Below are positions 8,785 through 15,526 of a stretch of DNA of 16,717 nt, in pieces. Both the position numbers and the translations under genes were made by a program. The first letter of the stretch is position 1. Every line of letters starts with the position of its first letter. The stretch spans positions 1 through 16,717 of the forward strand of contig DASWBH010000495.1 in assembly GCA_036390755.1 (NCBI GenBank). The letters are read 5' to 3'. The notes beneath the pieces were generated by a model. It worked only from the letters and a program-made list of their open reading frames with translations. It had not been told where the DNA came from and did not search any database. This stretch comes from DASVHS01 sp036390755. GTDB taxonomy: Bacteria > Acidobacteriota > Thermoanaerobaculia > Gp7-AA8.

Positions 8785-9552
8785 ATGAAACCCGTCATCG
8801 GCATCGGCTCGGATGTGCAGACGAACCCCGGCACCCGGGATCAGGCCTTCGTTTTCACCACCTATATCGACTCCATTCGGCGCGCCGGAGCGATCCCTGT
8901 CATCATCCCGCCGCAGCCCGAAAACGCCGCGGCCATCGTCGAAGAGCTCGACGGAATCCTGCTCGCCGGCGGCGATGACTGCGACCCGGCCGCTTATGGC
9001 GCAGAGCGGCATCCTTCGGTCGAGCCGATGGATGCGCGCCGCCAGAGCAACGACCTCACGCTCGCCCGCGCCGCCCGCGAGCGCGGCGTTCCCACCCTCG
9101 GCATCTGCCTCGGCGTTCAGATGATGAACGTTGCCAGCGGCGGCACGCTCGTGCAGGACATCTCTTCCGAGCTCCAGACCGACATCGAGCACGTGAGCGA
9201 CCCGGAGTACCGCGTGCGCCACGACGTCATCCTCGAGAATGGCACCCGCCTCGCCTCGATCCTCGGCGGCGGCGTGGAGATCAACGTCAACTCGTCCCAT
9301 CATCAGGCGATCAAAGAGATCGGCCGCGGGCTCCGCGTCACGGCGCATGCGCCCGACGGCATCGTCGAAGGGATCGAAGACCCCGATCATCCCTTCTACC
9401 TGGGCGTGCAGTGGCATCCCGAGGACATGGGCGGCGAGACGTCGGCTTCCGCGCTTTTCGGCGCGTTCGTCGAGGCGGCCCGGAAGTACGCGGAAGCGCG
9501 GAGACAGGCGGCGACGGATCTGTCACCAGCCGGAATCAGCAGTTCGGAATAG
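8785..9552 (+). CDS. Gamma-glutamyl-gamma-aminobutyrate hydrolase family protein (peptidase C26)
   Basis: A 255-residue class-I glutamine-amidotransferase-fold hydrolase of the PuuD type, expected to cleave gamma-glutamyl amide bonds. The catalytic triad is visible: C108 in GICLGVQMMN, H211 in QWHPED, and E213. The oxyanion-type segment 'GGDDCDPAAYG' and the paired histidines in NSSHHQAIKE are also typical. There is no signal peptide, so it is cytosolic, unlike its neighbours. It starts 4 bp after the pbpC stop, so co-transcription is likely. The SD is weak. The true substrate is unknown: putrescine-pathway partners (puuA, puuB, puuC) are absent here, so the symbol puuD is not assigned. Confidence 0.92.
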   Translation: MKPVIGIGSDVQTNPGTRDQAFVFTTYIDSIRRAGAIPVIIPPQPENAAAIVEELDGILLAGGDDCDPAAYGAERHPSVEPMDARRQSNDLTLARAARERGVPTLGICLGVQMMNVASGGTLVQDISSELQTDIEHVSDPEYRVRHDVILENGTRLASILGGGVEINVNSSHHQAIKEIGRGLRVTAHAPDGIVEGIEDPDHPFYLGVQWHPEDMGGETSASALFGAFVEAARKYAEARRQAATDLSPAGISSSE

Positions 9553-9584
9553 CTCTTCTCCCCTCAGCGGTTTGTGAGCCAAAC

Positions 9585-9589
9585 GGAGG
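9585..9589 (+). promoter_or_regulatory. Strong ribosome binding site deciding a TTG start
   Basis: GGAGG lies 7 nt before the TTG at 9597. A secretion signal follows that TTG immediately. This rules out the upstream in-frame ATG at 9411, which lies inside the hydrolase gene. Confidence 0.8.
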
Positions 9590-9596
9590 TCTCTTC

Positions 9597-10445
9597 TTGC
9601 AACGAACCCTTTTGCTAGCGGCGCTGGTCGCCTTGATCGTCTTCCCGCAGACGTCTCAGGCGGCCTGGGTGAAGTCAGTCGCGGCTGCGCAGAAGCAGGC
9701 GAAAGACAAGAATCAGATGATCTTCGTCGACATGTTTGCGCAGTGGTGCGGCTGGTGCCATAAGTTCGAACAGGAAGTCTTTCCCTCCGAAGTGTTCCAG
9801 AACGCGACCTCCAAGATGGTGCTGCTGAGGCTCGACACCGAGGACGGGGCGGATGGGACGAGCGTGGCGCAGAAGTTTCAGGTGACGACGCTTCCCACGT
9901 TCCTGGTCCTGAACCCCGACCTGAGCGTGGTCGGTGCGATCCGCGGTTATGCGCCACCGACCGAGTTCGTGAAGATGCTCAGCGAGACGCTGAAGAAGTA
10001 CAAGGATTTCCAGTCGCTCGTCGACGCCGAGCCGACCTATCCGAAGGATTACCAGAAGCGGCTCGACGTCGCGCGCGAGTTCCGGTATCGCCAGAACTTT
10101 ACGCAGAGCGAACCGCGGTTCAAGAAGCTGATCGCCGAGAAGGGCGTGCCGGTCGCCTTCCGCGATCAGGCGTACTACGAGCTCGGCGTCGTCTACCTGC
10201 TCCAGGGAAAGTACGGCGACGTGAAGAAGACGATCGACGAGTTCGGCAAAGTGCAATCGAAGGGAGAGTCGTACGAGAAGGCGCGTCTGCTGGCCAGCGA
10301 CGTCTGCCTCGCGCAGGGTAATCTGCGTTGCGCCGCGACCGAGCTGCGGAGCTTCAAGCAGAAGTTCCCGAACTCGCCGCTGATCGCCAACGTCGATCAG
10401 ATGCTTCCGAACATCGAGCGGCAGCTCGGGCCCGTCAAGCAGTAG
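9597..10445 (+). CDS. Secreted thioredoxin-like protein with C-terminal TPR-like helices
   Basis: A 282-residue protein beginning at a TTG codon with an ideal GGAGG site. The signal peptide ends SQA after residue 22, so it acts in the periplasm. A thioredoxin fold follows: 'FVDMFAQWCGWCHKFE' with the redox pair C51-G-W-C54, and the cis-proline region TTLPTF. CGWC is common in thioredoxin-like proteins related to the DsbD gamma domain and SoxW/DUF255-type proteins. Residues 160-275 form helices of TPR character (FRDQAYYELGVVYLLQGKYG). dsbD starts 2 bp downstream, so it is probably a partner that takes electrons from DsbD. Its own substrate is unknown; the nearby secreted macroglobulin is a candidate (inference). 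Confidence 0.9.
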   Translation: MQRTLLLAALVALIVFPQTSQAAWVKSVAAAQKQAKDKNQMIFVDMFAQWCGWCHKFEQEVFPSEVFQNATSKMVLLRLDTEDGADGTSVAQKFQVTTLPTFLVLNPDLSVVGAIRGYAPPTEFVKMLSETLKKYKDFQSLVDAEPTYPKDYQKRLDVAREFRYRQNFTQSEPRFKKLIAEKGVPVAFRDQAYYELGVVYLLQGKYGDVKKTIDEFGKVQSKGESYEKARLLASDVCLAQGNLRCAATELRSFKQKFPNSPLIANVDQMLPNIERQLGPVKQ

Positions 10446-10447
10446 CG

Positions 10448-12151
10448 ATGCGTTTCGCAAGATTTTTCGTCCTCCTTCTCCTGCCTGCTGCGGCGTTCGC
10501 GCAGCTCGGATTCGATCCGGGCAGCCGCACGCCGAAAATGACGATCGAAGGCGCGATTCACAACCGCACCGGCGACGTCGTCACCGGCGTGATCACGGCG
10601 CACGTTCTGGAGGGATGGCACGTCAACTCGAATCGGCCGACCGAGTCGTACGCGATTCCGACGACGCTGGCGATCGATCCGGCCAGCGGCGAGCTCACGA
10701 GCGTCACGTACCCGCAGCATGAGATGCGCGCGTTCCAGTTCACCGACGGCAAGAAGATCGCCGTCTACACGGGCACGGTGCAGATCCCATTCACGGCGAA
10801 ACTGAAGAACGGCGCGTCATCGCTGCACGCCACGGTGCGCTATCAGTCGTGCAGCGATCGCATCTGCCTGCCGCCGGCCAAAGCGGAGACCGATGTGCCG
10901 CTGACAGTCGTCGCGGCCGGAGCGGCGACTGCGCCGGTTGCGCAGGCCACAACGCCCGCCCCGCCCAGCGAACCGCCGGATCGGCTGGCGAGGACGTTCG
11001 CTGCCGGCGGACTTCCGCTGACGCTGCTCGTGCTGTTCGTCGGCGGTCTCGCGCTGAACCTCACTCCCTGCGTGTTCCCCCTGATCCCGATCACCCTCGG
11101 CTTCTTCGCGATGCAGAGCGACGGACAGCGCTCGCGCCGTTTCGCGCTCTCCGGCATGTACGTCCTCGGCATCGTGATCACGTACTCGACGCTCGGGGTT
11201 GTCGCGGCGCTCGGCGGAAAGATGTTCGGCGCGTGGCTGCAGCTTCCGGCGGTGCTGATCGGATTTTCGGTGATGATGCTCGTCCTGGCTGCCTCGATGT
11301 TCGGCGCGTACGAGATTCAGCCGCCGCGCTGGATCGCCAATCGCTCCAGCGGCCGCGCCGGAATGGCAGGCGCGCTCACGATGGGCCTTGCGATCGGCAT
11401 TGTCGCCGCACCTTGCGTCGGCCCCGTGGTCATCTCGCTCCTCGGACTGGTCGCTCAGATCGGCAAACCGCTCATCGGCGGGGTCATGTTCGCCTCGCTG
11501 GCATTCGGACTCGGATTTCCGTACCTCGTCGCACTGAACGCGCTTCCCCGTCCCGGCGAGTGGATGGTGCAAGTCAAGAAGGCGATGGGCTTCGTGCTGG
11601 TCGCGATGGCGTTCTACTTCCTCCGGCCGCTCACCGGCGACGTCGTGTTCAAGTGGGGCGTCGTCGTCTCGCTGCTCATCGGCGCCGGGTTCCTGTTCAT
11701 CTCGCGCGGGACTGCCGGCCGTGCGATGCGACTCGCGTGCGCGTCGCTGCTGCTCGTCGCCGGAGTCGCGTTCGCGATTCCGAGCCGCGGCGCGGAAGTG
11801 CAGTGGACGCACTATGACGCGAACGCGCTCGACGTCGCGCACGCCACGGGCAAGCCCGTGATCATCGACTTCACCGCCGCGTGGTGCATCCCGTGTAAGG
11901 AGCTCGAGTCTCGTACCTTCAGTAACCGCGCAGTGGCGGCCGAGCTCTCGCGCTTCGAACGCATCAAAGCCGACGTGACGCAGGACAGTCCGATGAATCG
12001 GCAGCTGATGCAGCGCTTCGGCGTCGTCGGTCCGCCGACGGTGATCTTCGTCGACGCGAACGGCCGCGAGTTGCGGAACCTGCGGCTGGTCGGCTTCGAG
12101 TCGCCGGACCAGTTCGTCGAGCGGCTGAAACAAGCGCGGTACTCATTCTGA
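10448..12151 (+). CDS. dsbD: Thiol:disulfide interchange protein DsbD
   Basis: A 567-residue protein (E. coli DsbD 565) that carries electrons from cytoplasmic thioredoxin across the inner membrane to periplasmic thiol proteins. All three family parts are present. First, a signal peptide (ending AFA, residue 19) and an N-terminal alpha domain to about 165 with C135 and C140 in CSDRIC. Second, a multi-pass membrane domain (about 180-430) with C208 in NLTPCVFPLIP and C323 in APCVGP. Third, a C-terminal thioredoxin domain with C480-I-P-C483 in FTAAWCIPCKELE. The ATG at 10448 was chosen because the signal peptide begins there; the frame is open 40 codons further upstream inside the preceding gene. 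The gap to that gene is 2 bp. The final codons and stop (CATTCTGA) match the start of the dispersed repeat lying just downstream. Confidence 0.95.
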   Translation: MRFARFFVLLLLPAAAFAQLGFDPGSRTPKMTIEGAIHNRTGDVVTGVITAHVLEGWHVNSNRPTESYAIPTTLAIDPASGELTSVTYPQHEMRAFQFTDGKKIAVYTGTVQIPFTAKLKNGASSLHATVRYQSCSDRICLPPAKAETDVPLTVVAAGAATAPVAQATTPAPPSEPPDRLARTFAAGGLPLTLLVLFVGGLALNLTPCVFPLIPITLGFFAMQSDGQRSRRFALSGMYVLGIVITYSTLGVVAALGGKMFGAWLQLPAVLIGFSVMMLVLAASMFGAYEIQPPRWIANRSSGRAGMAGALTMGLAIGIVAAPCVGPVVISLLGLVAQIGKPLIGGVMFASLAFGLGFPYLVALNALPRPGEWMVQVKKAMGFVLVAMAFYFLRPLTGDVVFKWGVVVSLLIGAGFLFISRGTAGRAMRLACASLLLVAGVAFAIPSRGAEVQWTHYDANALDVAHATGKPVIIDFTAAWCIPCKELESRTFSNRAVAAELSRFERIKADVTQDSPMNRQLMQRFGVVGPPTVIFVDANGRELRNLRLVGFESPDQFVERLKQARYSF

Positions 12152-12164
12152 GCCGGGCGCACCT

Positions 12165-12256
12165 GTCATTCTGAGCTGCGTAGACAGCGAAGAATCTGGG
12201 CGGCGGGCCCGATTCCGCCACCCAGATCCTTCGCGCTCTGCGGCGCTCAGGATGAC
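12165..12256. repeat. Dispersed palindromic repeat, copy 1, between convergent genes
   Basis: A long imperfect inverted repeat. The left arm starts GTCATTCTGAGC and the right arm ends GCTCAGGATGAC; by eye 29 of 36 arm positions pair, around a GC-rich centre. This belongs to the widespread class whose shadow translations read like 'SCHPERSEGS' (recognised from memory). It sits between the convergent dsbD and beta-barrel genes and could serve as a bidirectional transcription terminator. An 11-bp partial copy (TCATTCTGAGC, 12143-12153) covers the dsbD stop codon. Confidence 0.85.
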
Positions 12257-12261
12257 GTTCG

Positions 12262-12996
12262 TCATCGCCGGCTTCGATAGACGAAGTTCAGGAACAGGCG
12301 GTTGGTGTTCATCCGCACGCCGAAGTCCTTCGTCTCGAAGTGGTCGTACTCGTATCCCGGCTGCACGGCCCACAGACTCTCGCCGAGACGGATGCTGAGG
12401 CCGGCTTCGCCGCGGTAGCCGCTGGTGTCGGTGTTGAGGTTTCCTGCGCCGAAGTCGAGCTTCGCCGAGCCGATGAAGCCGCGCGCGACGACGAAGAATC
12501 CGACCGGGGCGCCTTCAGTGTGGAGGCGGATGCCGCCGGTCAGGGCCTGGTGATCGATGTTGAGATCGGTCGAGATCGGGTTCCCGAACACGACGATGCC
12601 GCCGACGCGCGTCTGATCGAGCCGCACGCCGCCCTGCAGGTCGAGGAACGGTGCGGCCGCGAATCCCACCGTCACTTCGCCGCGATCACGGGAGTAATTG
12701 CCCGTGTCCACGATCAGGTCCGTGACGCTGATGCCGTTCTCCGGGTCATGGTCGTACATGAAGTCGAGCACGAATGCGCCGAGGCGGTAGTCGCCGACAA
12801 CGCCGAACGACGCCTGCCGGCCGGTTCTCACCGGCAGAACCTCCGCGCGAACGTCCGTGGAATAGTTCGAAAGCCGTGGTCCGATCGTGAAGACCCCGGA
12901 GTTGCTGTTGCCGGGTGTCGTCCTGATCTCCTGCTCCTGCGCAAACGCCGCAGCGGCGCAGGCGACGGCGATCAACGCTACAAAAGAACTTCGCAT
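12262..12996 (-). CDS. Putative outer-membrane beta-barrel protein
   Basis: A 244-residue protein of no family I can name. It has a signal peptide ending AFA (residue 19). The mature part is rich in short amphipathic stretches ending in aromatics (GVVGDYRLGAFVLDFMYDHD, GRGFIGSAKLDFGAG-like segments, VQPGYEYDHFE), as in outer-membrane barrels. The last strand reads NRLFLNFVYRSRR, lacking a terminal Phe. The start at 12996 is set by an AGGAG site 6 nt upstream; the frame extends upstream into the divergent yhbY but without support. C13 lies in the signal region but without a proper lipobox, so a lipoprotein is unlikely. It is divergent from yhbY and convergent with dsbD. Function is unknown. 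Confidence 0.75.
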   Translation of the reverse strand: MRSSFVALIAVACAAAAFAQEQEIRTTPGNSNSGVFTIGPRLSNYSTDVRAEVLPVRTGRQASFGVVGDYRLGAFVLDFMYDHDPENGISVTDLIVDTGNYSRDRGEVTVGFAAAPFLDLQGGVRLDQTRVGGIVVFGNPISTDLNIDHQALTGGIRLHTEGAPVGFFVVARGFIGSAKLDFGAGNLNTDTSGYRGEAGLSIRLGESLWAVQPGYEYDHFETKDFGVRMNTNRLFLNFVYRSRR

Positions 12997-13002
12997 AGGT
13001 GG

Positions 13003-13007
13003 CTCCT
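13003..13007 (-). promoter_or_regulatory. Ribosome binding site of the beta-barrel gene
   Basis: AGGAG on the minus strand, 6 nt before the ATG at 12996. It fixes that start. It overlaps an 11-bp perfect palindrome, CCTGC-A-GCAGG (13005-13015), which could fold in the transcript leader. Confidence 0.7.
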
Positions 13008-13047
13008 GCAGCAGGCTCTGCACAGGAATTGCCATACGCTTCGGCTC

Positions 13048-13341
13048 ATGGTGTTGACGCCGAAGCAGCGGCAGTTCCTCAAAGGTCTGGCGCACCCGCT
13101 CTCGCCGGTCGTGCGCGTCGGCAAAGGCGGAGTCAGCAGCGCGGTCGTGGATGAAACGAGGAAGTCTCTCGAAGCGCACGAGCTCATCAAGGTGCGCATC
13201 GACGCCGACGACTCCGCCGCGCGAACCGAGCTGGCGGACAAGCTCGCCAGCGCGACTGACGCCGACATCGCCGCTCTGATCGGAAAGACGGCGGTTCTGT
13301 TTCGTCAGCGAGAGGAGAAACCGGAGATCAAGTTGCCGTAA
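13048..13341 (+). CDS. yhbY: YhbY/CRS1-CRM family ribosome-associated RNA-binding protein
   Basis: A 97-residue single CRM domain. It has the typical opening LTPKQRQFLKGLAHPL, the GKGG loop (residues 25-28, in VVRVGKGGVSSAVVDE) and the ALEAHELIKV-type helix (here SLEAHELIKVRI). Known members bind pre-50S ribosomal particles and assist assembly. Length matches the family. ATG 13048 starts directly at the domain; no convincing SD is visible, and an adjacent in-frame GTG (13051) is possible. It diverges from the beta-barrel gene over 51 bp. Its TAA is followed with no gap by the stop of the convergent deacetylase gene. Confidence 0.92.
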   Translation: MVLTPKQRQFLKGLAHPLSPVVRVGKGGVSSAVVDETRKSLEAHELIKVRIDADDSAARTELADKLASATDADIAALIGKTAVLFRQREEKPEIKLP

Positions 13342-14577
13342 TTACCGCTGCGTGCGACCGGCCACGATCGCCGCTCCCGCGCCGGACATCGGAATCACCG
13401 GTGCGGTGACAGCGCGGCGTGATGGCGCGGCCGGCTGCGATGCAGGAACGATTTGCGCCGGAGTAGCGGCCGGCTGCGGCTTGGGCAGCGGCTCCGCGTC
13501 GGGCATGCGGAAGATCCACGATGCTTCGACCCGCTTGCCGGTCTTGGCATCTTTCGCCCAGACGACGGCGCGATGGTATTTGCCCTTCAGCGCGGTGATC
13601 GCGTCGCGGACGATGAGCGTGATCGAGCCGGTGCGCGCGTCGTACGCGTACGGCATCAGAGATCCGACGCCGAGGAGGGCCATGCCGACGGAGCGCGGGT
13701 CGATCGATTTGAAGTTCGGAATGCGCGCGGAAATCACGGTCGCGGCCGGTTCGACGACGTCACCGGGCTTCGGCGTCATCTCCGCGAGCTGCATCGGCGT
13801 GGCGCCGAGGTAATGGCGGAACGCGGCAAAGTCCATGGTCTTGTCGATGACGAAGCGCTTCATCCGCATCGGATCGCTGTTTCGGACAACTTTGCCGAAG
13901 TCGCACGTCAGCGCGGCCGCGTATCCCGCTCGCTGCACGGAATGCACGAGGTAGTGGTCGTAGTCGCCGTACGGATAGGCGAGGAAGTCGACTGATTTGC
14001 CGATATGGGTTTCCAGAAGGCGTTTGCTTTCGACGAGCTCGCGCCGCAGCCACGTTGCGTATGCGCCGTCGTCCATCGACACATGACGGCGGCGCGTGAG
14101 GAATGGATGCGAGTACGAGTGGCTCTCGATGTCGCCGCCGTTCCGCGACATCTCCCTGACCTGCTCCCAGGTCAGCGAGATCGTGGTCTTCCCGATGATC
14201 TGCGGATAGACGAACAGCGTGAACGGCCATCCCCGCTTCTTCAGCTCCGGATACGCCTCGGTGTACGTGCTGCGCCACCCGTCGTCGATCGTGATCACGA
14301 CCGCGTTCGGCGGCAGCGACGTTCGTTTTCCGATCGCGTATTCGTAGAGATGCCGGAGCGGGATCACGTTGTAGCCGGTCATCTCGAGGTACTGCATCTG
14401 CTGGCGGAACGTGTCGCGGCTGATCTCCATCCTCGGGTCGAGAGGCGACTCGACGATGTGGTAGCAGAGGACGAAAGCGCCCGTCTGACCGCTCCAGTCG
14501 ACCTGTTTCCGATGCGCAAAAGCAGGGAAGGAGAAGAGGAGGGCGAAAGTCGTCGCCAGAAACGCCCGCGCTGTCAT
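13342..14577 (-). CDS. Secreted polysaccharide deacetylase (CE4/NodB domain)
   Basis: A 411-residue exported metal-dependent deacetylase, acting on an N-acetylated glycan such as peptidoglycan or an exopolysaccharide. Signal peptide ends AFA (residue 21). NodB motifs: TIDDGW with D98-D99, the zinc-binding pair H153 and H157 in ESHSYSHP, and motif 3 around AYPYGDYDHY (200-209). The N-terminal 'FVLCYHIVE' segment is typical of PgaB/IcaB-like members. Residues about 270-370 form an Ig-like or carbohydrate-binding-like domain (VISARIPNF, GSITLIVRDAI). A Pro/Ala-rich tail follows (about 373-411). ATG 14577 was chosen for its GGGAG site (4 nt spacer) and for the signal peptide; a GTG at 14592 is the alternative. 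The substrate cannot be decided from sequence. Confidence 0.92.
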   Translation of the reverse strand: MTARAFLATTFALLFSFPAFAHRKQVDWSGQTGAFVLCYHIVESPLDPRMEISRDTFRQQMQYLEMTGYNVIPLRHLYEYAIGKRTSLPPNAVVITIDDGWRSTYTEAYPELKKRGWPFTLFVYPQIIGKTTISLTWEQVREMSRNGGDIESHSYSHPFLTRRRHVSMDDGAYATWLRRELVESKRLLETHIGKSVDFLAYPYGDYDHYLVHSVQRAGYAAALTCDFGKVVRNSDPMRMKRFVIDKTMDFAAFRHYLGATPMQLAEMTPKPGDVVEPAATVISARIPNFKSIDPRSVGMALLGVGSLMPYAYDARTGSITLIVRDAITALKGKYHRAVVWAKDAKTGKRVEASWIFRMPDAEPLPKPQPAATPAQIVPASQPAAPSRRAVTAPVIPMSGAGAAIVAGRTQR

Positions 14578-14630
14578 TTGTCTCCCGAACACGAACTTAC
14601 CGAAACGCGCCAGTGCAAACGCGATGCTAA

Positions 14631-14644
14631 GTACAACATTGTAC
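14631..14644. promoter_or_regulatory. Perfect palindrome GTACAA-CA-TTGTAC, candidate operator
   Basis: Six-base arms around a 2-bp centre, in the 157-bp divergent region between the deacetylase and the TPR gene. It is AT-richer than its surroundings. On the minus strand it contains TACAAT, a -10-like hexamer about 61 nt upstream of the deacetylase ATG. A dimeric regulator bound here could block that promoter (inference). Confidence 0.4.
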
Positions 14645-14671
14645 CTGCTCGGACGGAATCCGACGCCCGCG

Positions 14672-14700
14672 TTGACGGTTGACGCGCGGTGAAGTACCTT
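14672..14700 (+). promoter_or_regulatory. Candidate sigma-70-type promoter for the TPR gene
   Basis: TTGACG, a 17-bp spacer and TACCTT, 34 nt before the ATG at 14735. The -35 box and spacing are good; the -10 box is weak. TTGACG is immediately repeated (14672 and 14679). Confidence 0.3.
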
Positions 14701-14734
14701 CCCATCCTTTCAAACTGCTGAGGCAGGTCACCTT

Positions 14735-15442
14735 ATGGATCGTCAACATCGCAGAGAGCTCAAGCACGACAAGTTCGTCGACGAGATCGGCGTTCTTTCG
14801 TCGAAAGCGAAGCAGAACCAGCGCATTCTCTACTCGGCAGCGGGAGTCGCCATCGCGGTCGCGGTCATCGCGTATGGCATCTATTTCTACCGCAGCAACC
14901 GCGAGAGAAAAGCGCAGGGCATGCTCGCCACGGCCATCGACACGATCGAGTCGCCGCTCGCGAATCCGGCTCAACCGAACCCGAACGCGAAGTTCAAAAC
15001 GGAGATCGAGCGGAACGCCGCCGCCGAGAAGCAGTTCAAGGATTTGAAGGCGCAGTACAACGGGACGGATGCCGCGGACGTCGCGGATCTGTACCTCGCG
15101 CGCATCGGCGCGTCGCGTGGCGACACGGCGAACGCAAGGACGCTGCTCGAGACGTTCATCCGCGATCATCCGAAGAACGTGCTCGTCGGAAGCGCGCGCT
15201 ACTCGCTGTATCAGTTGCGCATCGACGGCGGCGAGGCGCCGAAGGTCACGAGCGAGCTGACCGCGGAGCTGTCGAAGAAGGACCCGGCTCTCCCGCCCGA
15301 TTCGCTGCTCGTTCTTCTCGCTCATGCGTACGAAGTGCAGGGCAACGACGCCAAAGTCGTGGAGACGTTCCGCCGGCTGGTGACGGAGTTCCCGGATTCG
15401 CCGTACGCGCTCGAGGCGCAGCGGAGAGTCGGCGCGGCGTAA
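14735..15442 (+). CDS. Single-pass membrane TPR protein (YfgM-like, TPR_21 type)
   Basis: A 235-residue protein with a short basic cytosolic N-terminus (RRELKHDKF), one membrane helix at about 31-51 (ILYSAAGVAIAVAVIAYGIY), and a periplasmic part with helix pairs of TPR type (ADLYLARIGASRGDTANART; LLVLLAHAYEVQGNDAKVVE). The layout matches YfgM, an ancillary factor of the SecYEG translocon and periplasmic chaperone network, but the usual neighbour bamB is absent, so the function is only suggested. AGGT (14725-14728) with a 6-nt spacer supports the start. The dispersed repeat begins 1 nt after its stop. Confidence 0.8.
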   Translation: MDRQHRRELKHDKFVDEIGVLSSKAKQNQRILYSAAGVAIAVAVIAYGIYFYRSNRERKAQGMLATAIDTIESPLANPAQPNPNAKFKTEIERNAAAEKQFKDLKAQYNGTDAADVADLYLARIGASRGDTANARTLLETFIRDHPKNVLVGSARYSLYQLRIDGGEAPKVTSELTAELSKKDPALPPDSLLVLLAHAYEVQGNDAKVVETFRRLVTEFPDSPYALEAQRRVGAA

Positions 15443-15443
15443 A

Positions 15444-15526
15444 GTCATTCCGAGCGTGAGCGAGGGATCCGGGCGGCGGCTGCGCGACCGCCGCCGCCCA
15501 GATCCCTTGCTGCCGCTCGGGATGAC
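15444..15526. repeat. Dispersed palindromic repeat, copy 2, filling the whole intergenic gap
   Basis: Same class as the copy at 12165. The left arm starts GTCATTCCGAGCG and the right arm ends CGCTCGGGATGAC; by eye 32 of 37 arm positions pair. It begins one base after the TPR stop codon and ends on the base before the glycosyltransferase ATG, so it supplies the entire leader and the only SD-like bases (CGGGA) of that gene. Confidence 0.85.

Noticed and set aside
9411..9596. Upstream ATG extension of the thioredoxin-like gene
   Set aside because: It would overlap the hydrolase gene by 142 bases and bury the signal peptide; the GGAGG plus TTG at 9597 explains the start.
10328..10447. 40-codon N-terminal extension of DsbD
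   Set aside because: The extension is an Arg/Ala-rich shadow of the preceding gene and would place the signal peptide internally.
10849..12133. Long frames on both strands inside dsbD (322 and 438 residues)
   Set aside because: dsbD has all its conserved cysteine motifs in its own frame; the others are Arg/His/Asp-rich shadows.
12340..13047. Long N-terminal extension of YhbY
   Set aside because: It is antisense to the beta-barrel gene; the YhbY domain starts directly at 13048 and the family is about 97 residues.
12997..13179. 61-codon N-terminal extension of the beta-barrel protein
   Set aside because: It lies antisense inside yhbY; the AGGAG site and signal peptide fix the start at 12996.
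12165..15526. The two long palindromes as CRISPR repeats or transposon ends
   Set aside because: Only two copies 3.2 kb apart, each a self-contained hairpin, with no spacers, cas genes or transposase between them.
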